DNA from: an uncultured Aquimarina sp.
GTDB taxonomy: Bacteria; Bacteroidota; Bacteroidia; Flavobacteriales; Flavobacteriaceae
Assembly (NCBI GenBank): GCA_947503135.1
Contig: CANNCQ010000023.1
Span: forward strand, 1-44,758
DNA: 44,758 bases
Direction of reading: 5' to 3'
Under the pieces are notes generated by a model. That model searched no databases and was not told the DNA's origin. It saw nothing but the letters and a program-made list of their open reading frames with translations. The translations under genes were made by a program, and so were the position numbers. Below, in pieces: positions 25,970 to 35,232 of the stretch (its first letter is position 1; every line of letters begins with the position of its first letter).

Positions 25970-26135
25970 AAAAAAGCCTGTATTAGTATGGTTTGTATAA
26001 ACTCTGTTAAAACAGGTTTAGGGCTAACTGGTTGCTCGACAATCCACTCAAGGCGGCACGCTCTTACAACACAAAACTCACCCTTTTATAAAAAAATCTT
26101 GTTGAGTTTATCAAATATGTAACTAATACAGGCAG
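25970..26135 (-). ncRNA. ssrS: Probable 6S RNA
   Basis: A ~165-base transcript between zapA and rny, on their strand. The ends pair perfectly over 12 bp (ACTAATACAGGC 26122-26133 with GCCTGTATTAGT 25976-25987), and a second helper stem inside pairs GAGTTTAT (26104-26111) with ATAAACTC. This leaves a long rod with a large unpaired middle, as in 6S RNA, which mimics an open promoter and holds RNA polymerase in stationary phase. The closing stem is followed by a T-run in the direction of transcription, a terminator-like end. The zapA-6S synteny is widespread. The identification is from structure, size and place; no covariance model was run. Confidence 0.72.
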
Positions 26136-26145
26136 TAACTAAATG

Positions 26146-26445
26146 CTATGAACGTTTCGATAAAACAGCCTCTATTTGAAATGCTAGTTGTTCTAGCTTT
26201 TCTTCAGAGTTTGTTATATCCCTATTGTTATTTATAGACTTTTGCTCAGTTTCGGAGGCAAATTGTAATGCACACATTGCTAACACATCTTGCTTATCCC
26301 TAACTGCGTAACTTTGTTCGTAATGTTTTAATAGCTCATCGATTTTTTTAGCTGCCTTTCGCAAACCCTCTTCTTGATCTGCTAAAATTGTCATTGGGTA
26401 AACCCTATCTGCAATCGACAATTTTATTTTTTGATATTCAGCCAT
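26146..26445 (-). CDS. zapA: Cell division protein ZapA
   Basis: A 99-residue protein that binds and bundles FtsZ at the division ring. N-terminal KIKLSIADRVYPMTILADQE with the family's short beta strands, then EGLRKAAKKIDELLKHYE, and a C-terminal coiled-coil helix for tetramers. Start ATG is 3 bases after the stop of the coiled-coil gene upstream, so they form one unit; the 6S RNA follows. Confidence 0.9.
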   Translation of the reverse strand: MAEYQKIKLSIADRVYPMTILADQEEGLRKAAKKIDELLKHYEQSYAVRDKQDVLAMCALQFASETEQKSINNNRDITNSEEKLEQLAFQIEAVLSKRS

Positions 26446-26448
26446 TGG

Positions 26449-26739
26449 TTACGAAAGCTGTGCTATGCACATATCTATTTCACGAATCAAAGCATTAATT
26501 TTATGCTTAGTCTCTTTTTTATGTTCGTCACTGCCAAGCAAAGCATTGGCACTTTTGAGAGTAATGTATTTCTTTTTCAGCGCTTCCAATTCCATACTCA
26601 TCGCATCATTTTGAAATTGTTTTTGCTGTAATGCTTTTTGAGTTTCCGCTAGCTTTTCTTCAAGATTTTTATGTGAATCTAGTAACTTTAAAATCTTATC
26701 TTCAAGAAAATCAACAACTTCCTCAAGCCGCTTTTCCAT
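26449..26739 (-). CDS. Small coiled-coil protein upstream of zapA
   Basis: A 96-residue, nearly all-helical protein (LEDKILKLLDSHKNLEEKLA, QKALQQKQFQNDAMSMELEA, LKKKYITLKSANALLG) with heptad-like spacing of hydrophobic residues and no membrane helix or signal. The tight link to zapA (3-base gap) suggests a cell division partner, comparable in position and build to ZapB, but sequence similarity to ZapB cannot be asserted by eye. Confidence 0.75.
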   Translation of the reverse strand: MEKRLEEVVDFLEDKILKLLDSHKNLEEKLAETQKALQQKQFQNDAMSMELEALKKKYITLKSANALLGSDEHKKETKHKINALIREIDMCIAQLS

Positions 26740-26898
26740 ACATTATCATCATTTCTATTATGTACAAAGTTAGCATACCATTCGTTTTTCGCAAGTCTAA
26801 ATCAATTAAATTTTAACTTTTTAATAAAACCTTTTATTATTGCTATTAAAATCAATAGTTTAGTTAACTACTATTTTCACACCGAATTTAATTCTTAC

Positions 26899-28575
26899 AT
26901 GAAATTACTAATACCTATTATAGTATTAATTTACACTATTCAACTACATGCACAAATTCCTGTTGACTACTTTAAAATTCCTTTAAAAATACCCATTGCA
27001 TTATCTGGTACCTTTGGTGAGCTTCGCAGTAACCATTTTCACTCTGGCTTAGATATTAAAACACAAGGTAAGCAAGGCCTAAATGTTTACGCTTCCGCAG
27101 AAGGGTATGTTAGTAGAATTAAAATTTCAAGCTACGGATACGGAAAAGCGCTCTATATTCAACATCCTAACGGGTACACTACTGTGTACGCTCACTTAAA
27201 AAAATTTAGTCCAAAAATTGAAGCTTTTGTAAAAGCAAAACAATACGAGCAAGAAAAATACTCTATTGAACTGTTCCCTTCCAAACAGCAATTAAAAGTA
27301 ACTTCCGAGGAAGTTATTGCTTTAAGCGGAAATAGTGGCGGTAGTGGCGGACCGCATTTACATTTTGAAATTAGAGACGCGCAACAGCGCCCTATGAACC
27401 CTATGCTTTTCGGATTTGATATTAAAGATACTCGAAGACCTCTTATAAATACTGCCTGGATATATCCACTAGATGATAATGCCCAAATAAACGGAAACAA
27501 CAAGCCTTACCGTTTAAAAATAACAACTCAAAAAGACGGCACCTTAAAAGCTAATTCCGTAAAGGCTTTTGGAAATGTTGGAATTGCTGTAAGCTCAGTC
27601 GATCAACAGGATGCTGCCAACAATAAAAATGGTTATTACCTTATCGAATCTAGCGTTAACGGAACCAAAAACTTTGAGCTTGAAATGAAACGTTTTTCTT
27701 TTTCCGAAACACGTTATTTAAATCGAATGATTGATTACGAATATTTCAAAAACAACAAAAGCCGTATTACCAAACTTTTTATAGAACCCAACAACCCACT
27801 AAGCATATACAAAGATGGGAATGGTTATATAAATATAGAAGATAGCCTGTCTTATAATTGCTCTATTTCCATTAAAGACATCAAAGGAAACACCAAACAA
27901 TTATTAATACCTATTACAGGAAAACACATTCCAAATACAGATACTCAAATTGTTCAAGCTTACGAACATTATGCATATAGCGATGCCTCGTTTGAATATT
28001 CAAATGCATTTATGTCACTAAATATTCCCAAAGGTGCATTATACGATGATACACCCTTAAAAATAAAAGAGCTCGTAAACAATCGAATTCAAATTCACAA
28101 AAACACGGTTCCATTACACAAATACATGTCTCTTTCTTTCTCATTAGCCAACACTACAAACCCTAAACAAAGTTATATTGGTCGGTTTTATGGAGATGCC
28201 ACTAAAGGGACTTATGTTGGCTCAAAAAACAATGGTGAAAGAATTTCCGCACGCACTAGAGATTTTGGCTCCTTTGGTATATTTACCGATTTAAAAAAAC
28301 CCACCGTAAAGCCTTTAAACTTTAGTCACAATAAATGGATTTCAAATAACAAAACGCTTAGAGTTTGGATAAACGACAAGGAAACTGGAATAAAAAACTA
28401 CAAAGCTACCATAAATGGAAAATTTGCTTTAATGGAATATGACTACAAGAAAAAACTACTTGTTCACTATCTAGAAGATGGTATTTATTCTTCAGGAAAA
28501 AATGATTTAAAAATTTATGTTGAAGATAATGTAGGAAATAACACTATTTTTGAAACAACTTTTTACAGAAAATAA
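26899..28575 (+). CDS. M23-family metallopeptidase (LytM-type), secreted
   Basis: A 558-residue exported protein. A signal peptide (MKLLIPIIVLIYTIQLHAQ) is followed at once by an M23/LytM domain: zinc ligands in HFHSGLDIK and in HLHFEIRD, with GYGKALYIQHPNGYTTVYAH between. These enzymes cut peptide bridges in peptidoglycan or act as non-enzymatic activators; here all canonical ligands are present. Residues 180-558 form a large beta-rich region without a family I recognise. The stop codon touches the start of the TonB-dependent receptor gene, so the two are co-expressed. Confidence 0.9.
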   Translation: MKLLIPIIVLIYTIQLHAQIPVDYFKIPLKIPIALSGTFGELRSNHFHSGLDIKTQGKQGLNVYASAEGYVSRIKISSYGYGKALYIQHPNGYTTVYAHLKKFSPKIEAFVKAKQYEQEKYSIELFPSKQQLKVTSEEVIALSGNSGGSGGPHLHFEIRDAQQRPMNPMLFGFDIKDTRRPLINTAWIYPLDDNAQINGNNKPYRLKITTQKDGTLKANSVKAFGNVGIAVSSVDQQDAANNKNGYYLIESSVNGTKNFELEMKRFSFSETRYLNRMIDYEYFKNNKSRITKLFIEPNNPLSIYKDGNGYINIEDSLSYNCSISIKDIKGNTKQLLIPITGKHIPNTDTQIVQAYEHYAYSDASFEYSNAFMSLNIPKGALYDDTPLKIKELVNNRIQIHKNTVPLHKYMSLSFSLANTTNPKQSYIGRFYGDATKGTYVGSKNNGERISARTRDFGSFGIFTDLKKPTVKPLNFSHNKWISNNKTLRVWINDKETGIKNYKATINGKFALMEYDYKKKLLVHYLEDGIYSSGKNDLKIYVEDNVGNNTIFETTFYRK

Positions 28576-31071
28576 TTGAAAACTTTCTATAACATATTAT
28601 TAATTGTATTTTTTTCGGCAACAACATTTGCTCAAACAGCTATTGTAAGAGGTATTGTTTTAGATGAAAATAAAACACCTATTTCAGACGCAGAAATATT
28701 TACCTCCAAAAATAACGGAACAACTTCCGACAAAAATGGTGTATATACTATTGAGATACCTGCCAACAAAGAGGTTGTTATCACCATTCGATCTCTAGGA
28801 CTAAAAAAAGTGCAATTAACTATTTCACTTAAACCAAATCAAGATTTAGAATTCAACCCTATTCTAAAGGAAGATACTGAGCAATTAGGAACTGTAATCG
28901 TTCGATCTGCAAACAAACCTACCATTGAAGGCTTAGTAACCGTTGACCCAAAAACTATCAGAAGTCTCCCTTCGGCTAGTGCTGGTGTAGAAGCACTGCT
29001 TAAAACATTGCCTGGAGTAAGCAACAACAATGAATTAAGTACACAATATAACGTACGTGGTGGAAACTTCGATGAAAACCTAGTTTACGTCAATGAAATT
29101 GAAGTATATCGCCCTTTTTTAATTCGTTCGGGACAACAAGAAGGTTTGAGTTTTGTGAACACTGATTTAGTAAAGAATGTGGCATTTTCTGCTGGAGGTT
29201 TTCAAGCTAAATACGGCGACAAACTTTCTTCTGTATTAGATGTTACCTACAAACAACCTAAGAAATATAGTGCTAATGCTGAGTTGAGTTTTCTTGGTGG
29301 ATCTTTAACTTTAGGCGGGCTATCTAAAAACGCAAAAACCTCTGCCATTATTGGTGCCCGATATAGGGATAACAGCTTTTTGGTAGATGCCCGTGATACC
29401 GAAAGTAATTTCAGACAAAGTTTTGTAGATGTTCAGGCTTATGTAACTCATGTGTTTTCTTCAAAATTTGAATTAAGTTTTTTAGGAAACATAGCCACCA
29501 ATTTGTACGAATTTGAACCTACTACACGACAAACTAACTTCGGCACCTTAGATAGTCCGCAAGCATTAAACGTTGTTTTCAATGGTCAAGAACAGGATCG
29601 TTACCGTACTTTTTTCGGAGCTTTAAAGGGCGCTTATAAGCCTAATAAAAATTTAAGCCTACGATTTTTTACTTCGCTTTACCAAACTCAAGAACAGGAA
29701 TATTTTGATATCGTTTCGAGTTACTTAGTAGGTAGAGTAAGTAATGCCATAGGGAGTGACTCCTTTGGAGAAATAGACTCTATTGATGGTGTAGGAACTC
29801 AAATTTCACATGCCCGTAATGATTTAGATGCTCTAATATTTAACCTTCAACATAAAGGAACTGTCACACAAAAAAGCAATCAGTACGATTGGGGCCTTCG
29901 TTATACAAGGGAAGATATTCGAGATCGCGTAAGAGAGTTTGAATTTATTGATAACGCAGGAAATTTTGTAAGCCCTAACTTACCCGAACTTAACGAATCT
30001 AACGAACCTAGTCCATTAAACCCTTTTGATAACCGAAACGATAGACGCATAATTCCTTTTAAGAATGTAAGAGCCACTAACGAAGTAGTAATTAATCGCA
30101 TAAGCGGTTTTGGGCAGTGGAGTAAGCAATCATTTTTAAATGATCATAAAATTTGGGTGAATGCTGGTATTAGGGCGCAACTATGGAATGTAAGTGGCAA
30201 AAGTAATAGTGAAGCCATTCAAGAAGGCAACCAACTAACTATTAGTCCTCGCGGACAGTTTTCAATACAACCCGCTTGGAAAAAAGATATGTTATTTCGC
30301 CTCTCTACGGGTTTATACCATCAACCGCCTTTTTATAGAGAGTTACGAAACTTAAATGGTGAAGTTGTACCCAATGTAGAAGCTCAACAATCTTTCCATA
30401 TTTCACTAAGTAATGACTATAGCTTTAAAATGTGGGACAGACCCTTTAAACTTACTTCTGAAATTTACTATAAAAACTTAACTAACGTAAATACCTATAC
30501 CGTAGAAAATGTACGCATTCGCTACAGCGCAGATAATAATGCCACCGCCTTTGCTCAAGGTTTAGACTTTCGAATTAATGGGGAATTTGTACCTGGAACA
30601 GAATCTTGGTTTAGCTTAGGCTATTTAAAAACAGAAGAAAACCGGAAAAATACCGGTTTTATTGCTAGGCCAACCGATCAACGTCTAAAAGTAGGTGTGT
30701 TATTTCAAGATTACGTTAAGAAAATCCCTAATTTAAAAGCTTACATTAATTTAGTCTATCAAACAGGATTACCTGGTGGCTCCCCTACAGGAGCTGATCC
30801 TTTAGAATTTCAGCAACGACTAAGAGATTACCGAAGAGCAGATATTGGTACCTTTTATGAATTAGTCAGTAAAAACAAAAAAGCAAAGCTATTTAGGTTT
30901 TTAAATAACTTTGAATCTTTTGAAGTTGGATTTGAAATTTTCAACATTTTTGATTTCAGAAATGCTGCCACCAATACCTTTGTAAGAGATGCTAATAGCG
31001 AAGATCAATTTGCTATTCCTAATTTTTTAACTCCTAGGCTACTAAATATTAAGTTAAGAATGCAATTATAA
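28576..31071 (+). CDS. TonB-dependent receptor with carboxypeptidase-regulatory-like N-domain
   Basis: An 831-residue outer-membrane barrel. Start is TTG at 28576, directly after the M23 stop: this start alone includes the signal peptide (KTFYNILLIVFFSATTFAQ), and no ATG offers it. Order: CarboxypepD_reg-like domain (AIVRGIVLDENKTPISDAEI), plug with TLPGVSNNNELSTQYNVRGG, then a long beta barrel ending LLNIKLRMQL with the terminal aromatic/hydrophobic pattern slightly altered (last residue Leu rather than Phe). There is no SusD partner, so a glycan role is not implied. The substrate is unknown. Confidence 0.9.
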   Translation: MKTFYNILLIVFFSATTFAQTAIVRGIVLDENKTPISDAEIFTSKNNGTTSDKNGVYTIEIPANKEVVITIRSLGLKKVQLTISLKPNQDLEFNPILKEDTEQLGTVIVRSANKPTIEGLVTVDPKTIRSLPSASAGVEALLKTLPGVSNNNELSTQYNVRGGNFDENLVYVNEIEVYRPFLIRSGQQEGLSFVNTDLVKNVAFSAGGFQAKYGDKLSSVLDVTYKQPKKYSANAELSFLGGSLTLGGLSKNAKTSAIIGARYRDNSFLVDARDTESNFRQSFVDVQAYVTHVFSSKFELSFLGNIATNLYEFEPTTRQTNFGTLDSPQALNVVFNGQEQDRYRTFFGALKGAYKPNKNLSLRFFTSLYQTQEQEYFDIVSSYLVGRVSNAIGSDSFGEIDSIDGVGTQISHARNDLDALIFNLQHKGTVTQKSNQYDWGLRYTREDIRDRVREFEFIDNAGNFVSPNLPELNESNEPSPLNPFDNRNDRRIIPFKNVRATNEVVINRISGFGQWSKQSFLNDHKIWVNAGIRAQLWNVSGKSNSEAIQEGNQLTISPRGQFSIQPAWKKDMLFRLSTGLYHQPPFYRELRNLNGEVVPNVEAQQSFHISLSNDYSFKMWDRPFKLTSEIYYKNLTNVNTYTVENVRIRYSADNNATAFAQGLDFRINGEFVPGTESWFSLGYLKTEENRKNTGFIARPTDQRLKVGVLFQDYVKKIPNLKAYINLVYQTGLPGGSPTGADPLEFQQRLRDYRRADIGTFYELVSKNKKAKLFRFLNNFESFEVGFEIFNIFDFRNAATNTFVRDANSEDQFAIPNFLTPRLLNIKLRMQL

Positions 31072-31092
31072 ACGCATTTAAAACAAAACAGC

Positions 31093-31130
31093 AAAAAGCC
31101 ATTTATAAATATATTTACAAATGGCTTTTT
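31093..31130. terminator. Bidirectional terminator between convergent genes
   Basis: Arms AAAAAGCCATTTATAAAT (31093-31110) and ATTTACAAATGGCTTTTT (31113-31130) pair almost completely, with A-run and T-run flanks. It serves the receptor gene and the dapD gene. Confidence 0.85.
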
Positions 31131-31153
31131 ACTATTTTAAACTCCCGTTAAAT

Positions 31154-32320
31154 TTAGTTTTTAACATGAAGTGCTTCGTTCAATTCAATAGTTTTTGGGT
31201 TTGGCCTACATTCTAAATGCCCGTTGGTAGAATTTAATATGAATAATAACTTTTCTTTACCATTTAGTTCAGCACCTTTTACAATATTTTGACCTTCTTC
31301 AACGCTATTTCCGTTAATATCAATTGGCTTTCTATTAGCATCGTACAACCATACCTTTGCAGCCGCAGTTACATAAACGCCTGCCGCAATAGTACAACCA
31401 AAACCTAAAGAAATCCCAGTACCCGCATTGGCACCAAGCAAACATTTATCACCAATTGAAATTACGTTTTTATTTCCTCCAGAAAGTGTACCCATTATAG
31501 AAACTCCTCCTCCTAAATCAGAATCGTGTCCTACAACAACTCCTGCAGAAACCCTGCCTTCAATCATTGCATTACCTTTAGTACCTGCATTAAAATTAAT
31601 ATAACCTGCCGGCATTACTGTAGTACCTACTGCACAGTGTGCTCCTAAACGCACTTGAGAACCACTAGCAATACGCACTCCGTTTGGCACATGATAATTC
31701 ACCATGTATGGGAATTTATCTACATGAGAAACAATAATATTTTCGCCTTTAAAAGTTGCCTTAATACGTTCAGCAGAAATATCTTCTGGTAATATTGGAC
31801 CATGGTTAGTCCATGCAATATTATTTAATTTTCCAAAAACACCATCTAATGCTAAACCGTGAGGTAATACATGCAATTGAGATAAGCATTGAAGCTTAAA
31901 GTAACCTTCAACAGCATCTGCAACAGGCTGATCTTTATCAAATAAAAAATAAGCTACTACATCAATAGTTTGGTATGTGTTTTTTGGAGCATCAAAACTA
32001 TCGAGTAATTGCTTTATTAATACAATGTTTGGATGTTTTTCTATTTCGCTATGGAAAGCTTCAAAATTATCAAATGCTTTTTGTAATTGACTTTTAGAAA
32101 CTGTTACAAATCCATTACTCCCACCTTTAAAACCTACTACATCCTGTAATAAAGCAGCAGTTCCAAAAGCACTATTCCAATTTATACTTGGAAAATTAAC
32201 ATCTAATACTTTATCTCCTTTGCTTCTGCGGATTCCTAATCCAAAAGCTAAAGGTTTTGTATATCCATCTTTGGCCTCTACGTTGGTAACGTAGTTTTTA
32301 AAAGCTTCTATTGTATTCAT
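31154..32320 (-). CDS. dapD: 2,3,4,5-tetrahydropyridine-2,6-dicarboxylate N-succinyltransferase
   Basis: Lysine/diaminopimelate pathway enzyme, 388 residues, of the longer DapD type. The N-terminal helical domain is followed by a hexapeptide beta-helix with the family signature AMIEGRVSAGVVVGHDSDLG, GGVSIMGTLSGGNKNVIS and GANAGTGISLGFGCTIAAGV. It supplies meso-diaminopimelate for peptidoglycan. It stands alone on its strand, with a promoter-like TATATTTG at 32346-32353 and a shared terminator behind it. Confidence 0.92.
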   Translation of the reverse strand: MNTIEAFKNYVTNVEAKDGYTKPLAFGLGIRRSKGDKVLDVNFPSINWNSAFGTAALLQDVVGFKGGSNGFVTVSKSQLQKAFDNFEAFHSEIEKHPNIVLIKQLLDSFDAPKNTYQTIDVVAYFLFDKDQPVADAVEGYFKLQCLSQLHVLPHGLALDGVFGKLNNIAWTNHGPILPEDISAERIKATFKGENIIVSHVDKFPYMVNYHVPNGVRIASGSQVRLGAHCAVGTTVMPAGYINFNAGTKGNAMIEGRVSAGVVVGHDSDLGGGVSIMGTLSGGNKNVISIGDKCLLGANAGTGISLGFGCTIAAGVYVTAAAKVWLYDANRKPIDINGNSVEEGQNIVKGAELNGKEKLLFILNSTNGHLECRPNPKTIELNEALHVKN

Positions 32321-32345
32321 TCTTTTTTTTCTAAAATAATTTAGG

Positions 32346-32353
32346 CAAATATA
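32346..32353 (-). promoter_or_regulatory. Probable -7 promoter element of dapD
   Basis: On the minus strand the bases read TATATTTG, matching the Bacteroidota TAnnTTTG -7 box, 25 bases ahead of the dapD ATG. No good TTTG at the -33 spacing was found, so the call rests on the -7 box alone. Confidence 0.45.
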
Positions 32354-32422
32354 AGGCTAAGATTTCAGCTGTAAAAAGTACTTAACTCCATTTTATGCGA
32401 GTTATTAACCTTAATAAGTCTG

Positions 32423-32947
32423 TTACTTTTTACCTGCTCCTTTAAAATTTTGATCACTGTTTTTAAACAACACATTAAAAGTGGTTAAACTTCCATATAT
32501 ACGTGTTATATATTGTTGAAGGTCAATTTTATCTTGATCATCCAAGGTTTTAGAACTATTAATTTTTTGCTCCATTACCCGCACTCGATCGCGTACCATT
32601 ACTATTTTATGAAAAAAACTATCAATTGGAATTTCTTTGCTCTGTAAACTACTATCGGAAGGGTTTATTGAAAGCGTTCCTCCTTTCCATTTATCGGCTA
32701 AAGGCACAACCTCAGAAATATCACTGTATTTGTGAAGTAATTTTTTAAAAATACTTTCTACCTCATAAAAGCTTACCGTATCAACCTCATCTTCTACAGC
32801 TTCAATTACCTCAAAATCTTCATCTATTTCGATAGTTTCCAAGCCATTTTCCACAAAAGTTACCCAATACATTTTGGCAGAAACGTTAGTGACTACACCC
32901 AATCCAAATTTTTCGTGTTTAATTCGTGATCCTATACCTAATATCAT
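32423..32947 (-). CDS. Small protein with N-terminal UvrD/PcrA Tudor-like segment
   Basis: A 174-residue cytosolic-type protein. Residues 1-50 (IKHEKFGLGVVTNVSAKMYW, VTFVENGLETIEI) look like the Tudor-like tail found in UvrD/PcrA helicases and in small RNA-polymerase-binding modules. The middle is acidic, the end helical. No enzymatic motif is seen. It sits 18 bases after the rnz stop on the same strand, so an RNA-related role is possible but is only inferred from position. Confidence 0.65.
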   Translation of the reverse strand: MILGIGSRIKHEKFGLGVVTNVSAKMYWVTFVENGLETIEIDEDFEVIEAVEDEVDTVSFYEVESIFKKLLHKYSDISEVVPLADKWKGGTLSINPSDSSLQSKEIPIDSFFHKIVMVRDRVRVMEQKINSSKTLDDQDKIDLQQYITRIYGSLTTFNVLFKNSDQNFKGAGKK

Positions 32948-32965
32948 TTGTCTATTTTATATTTA

Positions 32966-33871
32966 TTAAAACTCAAAACACTTGCCATCACGGGCTAAAA
33001 GTGTATTTTCAAAAATAGTTTTTGCTTCGTTTAAAAACAAATCGATATTACCGTATCTGGTACTATAATGTCCTAAAATTAATTGGTTTACGCTTGCTTT
33101 TTTAGCAATAGTAGCCGCTTGCTTGGCAGAACTATGACCTGTAAATTCACACAAATGCTCGTGGCTTTCTAAAAAAGTAGATTCGTGATACAATACGGTT
33201 GCCTTGTTTATCAGTGGTAATTTAGCTTCATCATATCTAGTATCACTGCAAAAAGCATAACTCTTGGAAGGCTCTGCCTCGTGTGTCAATTCTGAATTGC
33301 GTATTATTTTTCCAGAAGCTAATGTTATATCCTTCCCTTTTTTAATCGAATTGTAATATGCCTTATCGATATCATAATTTAATACTTTATTGAGGTTTAG
33401 TTTTCGATCTTTAGGGGCTTCGGTAAACAAATAACCATTGCAATAAATTCGATGTTGTAAAGGAATTGTTCTTACAGTCACTTTTTCATCTTCAAATACA
33501 ACTTCCGATTCTTTACTTTCTAACTCGTGAAAATGTAGTGGATAATCGGTCCATGCATTTGATAACTTAAGCTGCACAGTAATCAACTCTTTTACACCTT
33601 TTGGACCATAAACATGAAGAGGTGTTTCTCGCTTCAACATTTTGAATGTTGAAATTAAACCCACTAATCCATAAACGTGGTCACCATGTAAATGAGAAAT
33701 AAAAATATGTTTTATTCTGAAAAACTTAATTTTATGCTTTCGTAATTGTACTTGCGTTCCTTCTCCACAGTCAATCAAAAACATATGATTATTAATATCC
33801 AAAACCTGAGAAGTAGGATTAGTTAATATTCGTGGAGTAGCCGCGTAACAACCTAAAATATGAAGCTTCAT
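32966..33871 (-). CDS. rnz: Ribonuclease Z
   Basis: A 301-residue metallo-beta-lactamase-fold endonuclease that trims tRNA 3' ends. Metal ligands: SHLHGDHVYG (HxHxDH), the aspartate in CSDTRYDE, and HYSTRYG near the end. The YHESTFLESHEHLCEFTGHS segment is the rnz-specific part carrying a further ligand histidine. It is followed by the Tudor-like gene and preceded by the STAS-like gene. Confidence 0.95.
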   Translation of the reverse strand: MKLHILGCYAATPRILTNPTSQVLDINNHMFLIDCGEGTQVQLRKHKIKFFRIKHIFISHLHGDHVYGLVGLISTFKMLKRETPLHVYGPKGVKELITVQLKLSNAWTDYPLHFHELESKESEVVFEDEKVTVRTIPLQHRIYCNGYLFTEAPKDRKLNLNKVLNYDIDKAYYNSIKKGKDITLASGKIIRNSELTHEAEPSKSYAFCSDTRYDEAKLPLINKATVLYHESTFLESHEHLCEFTGHSSAKQAATIAKKASVNQLILGHYSTRYGNIDLFLNEAKTIFENTLLARDGKCFEF

Positions 33872-33964
33872 TAGTAAAATATTAAATTATTTGGAGCGTG
33901 GGATGATTAAACTAAAACCATGATTTAATAGTTTTAAAATAACACTGAATTAACCCCTTATTTA

Positions 33965-34297
33965 CTAAAAGCCTAAGTCGCGTTCAATTTCTTCCATTCC
34001 AATTAGGTCGTGTGCTTCGATAAGTGTTGGCACAACAATTAATTCCTCTGAAACCTCATCAAGATTCACTGCTTTATTAACAATAACAAACGAATGTTTT
34101 GCTCCACGGTGTTGCTGAGATAGTAATGAGAATTCTTTTAAGTCAGACGCTTTAGCTGTATCTAAACTAAATAAATTTATAATAATATTATTACTCGATA
34201 TGGTTTCGTATATTTTGTTTACTTCGATAACTAATTCCGAAATCGTTTTCTTTTCCTGGGTAATTACTGTAGTACTCTTTAAATGTTCCACTATCAT
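33965..34297 (-). CDS. Small STAS-like protein between pyrB and rnz
   Basis: A 110-residue protein of alternating strands and helices (NIIINLFSLDTAKASDLKEF, HSFVIVNKAVNLDEV) with the general build of a STAS/anti-sigma antagonist domain, but without the phosphorylatable serine in the usual DSSG context. It is 2 bases from pyrB. Similar small proteins have been labelled ribonuclease Z in databases because of the adjacency; nothing here supports nuclease activity. Confidence 0.6.
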   Translation of the reverse strand: MIVEHLKSTTVITQEKKTISELVIEVNKIYETISSNNIIINLFSLDTAKASDLKEFSLLSQQHRGAKHSFVIVNKAVNLDEVSEELIVVPTLIEAHDLIGMEEIERDLGF

Positions 34298-34299
34298 AA

Positions 34300-35226
34300 T
34301 TATTTTATTTTTGAGGCTAATAAATACATTACTGCCATTCGGATGGCAACTCCATTTTCTACCTGATCTAAAATTATTGCCTGCTTTGAGTCGGCAACTT
34401 CCGAGGTTATTTCCACCCCTCTATTTATAGGACCCGGATGCATTATAACTATTTCTTTATTCAAGCTAGTTAATAATTGCTTGGTTACCCCATATTGTTG
34501 AGAATATTCCCGCGTAGACGGAAAATAAGAAATATCCATACGCTCGTTTTGCACACGTAGCATATTAGCAACATCACACCACTGAAGAGCTTTTTTAAGA
34601 TCGGTTTCTATTGTAACTCCTAATTCACCAATATATTTTGGTATTAACGTTTTTGGTCCGCAAACCATAACCTCTGCTCCCTGTAATTTTAAAGCGTATA
34701 TATTTGAAAGTGCTACTCGGGAGTGCAAAATATCTCCAACAATAACTACTTTTTTCCCAGCTACATCACCTAATCTTTCTCTTATAGAATATGAATCGAG
34801 CAATGCTTGTGTTGGATGCTCATGCGCACCATCACCAGCATTTACAATACTTGCATCAATATGCTTTGATAAAAACACACCTGCGCCTGGATTTGGATGA
34901 CGCATTACAATCATATCCACTTTCATCGCTAAAATATTATTAGCGGTATCAATCAATGTTTCTCCTTTTTTCACTGAAGAAGATGCCGCTGAAAAATTTA
35001 CTACATCTGCAGACAGGCGTTTTTCTGCTAATTCAAACGACAATCGAGTACGAGTACTGTTTTCGAAAAATAAATTAGCAATAGTAATATCGCGTAAAGA
35101 AGGTACTTTTTTTATCGGACGGTTTATAATTTCCTTGAAATGATCTGCCGTTTCGAAGATGAGTTGTATATCCTTTTCATTGATATATTTTATCCCTAAT
35201 AAGTGTTTTACACTTAACTCGCTCAT
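34300..35226 (-). CDS. pyrB: Aspartate carbamoyltransferase
   Basis: A 308-residue catalytic subunit for the first committed step of pyrimidine synthesis. The carbamoyl-phosphate-binding STRTRLSFE, the HPTQALLDSYSI loop and the C-terminal MHPGPINRGVEI (substrate loop) are all present. No pyrI regulatory subunit is nearby. It lies 6 bases behind pyrR, so control by PyrR in the same operon is expected. Confidence 0.96.
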   Translation of the reverse strand: MSELSVKHLLGIKYINEKDIQLIFETADHFKEIINRPIKKVPSLRDITIANLFFENSTRTRLSFELAEKRLSADVVNFSAASSSVKKGETLIDTANNILAMKVDMIVMRHPNPGAGVFLSKHIDASIVNAGDGAHEHPTQALLDSYSIRERLGDVAGKKVVIVGDILHSRVALSNIYALKLQGAEVMVCGPKTLIPKYIGELGVTIETDLKKALQWCDVANMLRVQNERMDISYFPSTREYSQQYGVTKQLLTSLNKEIVIMHPGPINRGVEITSEVADSKQAIILDQVENGVAIRMAVMYLLASKIK

Positions 35227-35232
35227 ATAAAT

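Noticed and set aside
33965..34297. Ribonuclease Z label for the 110-residue protein
   Set aside because: No metallo-beta-lactamase motif is present; the true rnz is the adjacent gene at 32966-33871.
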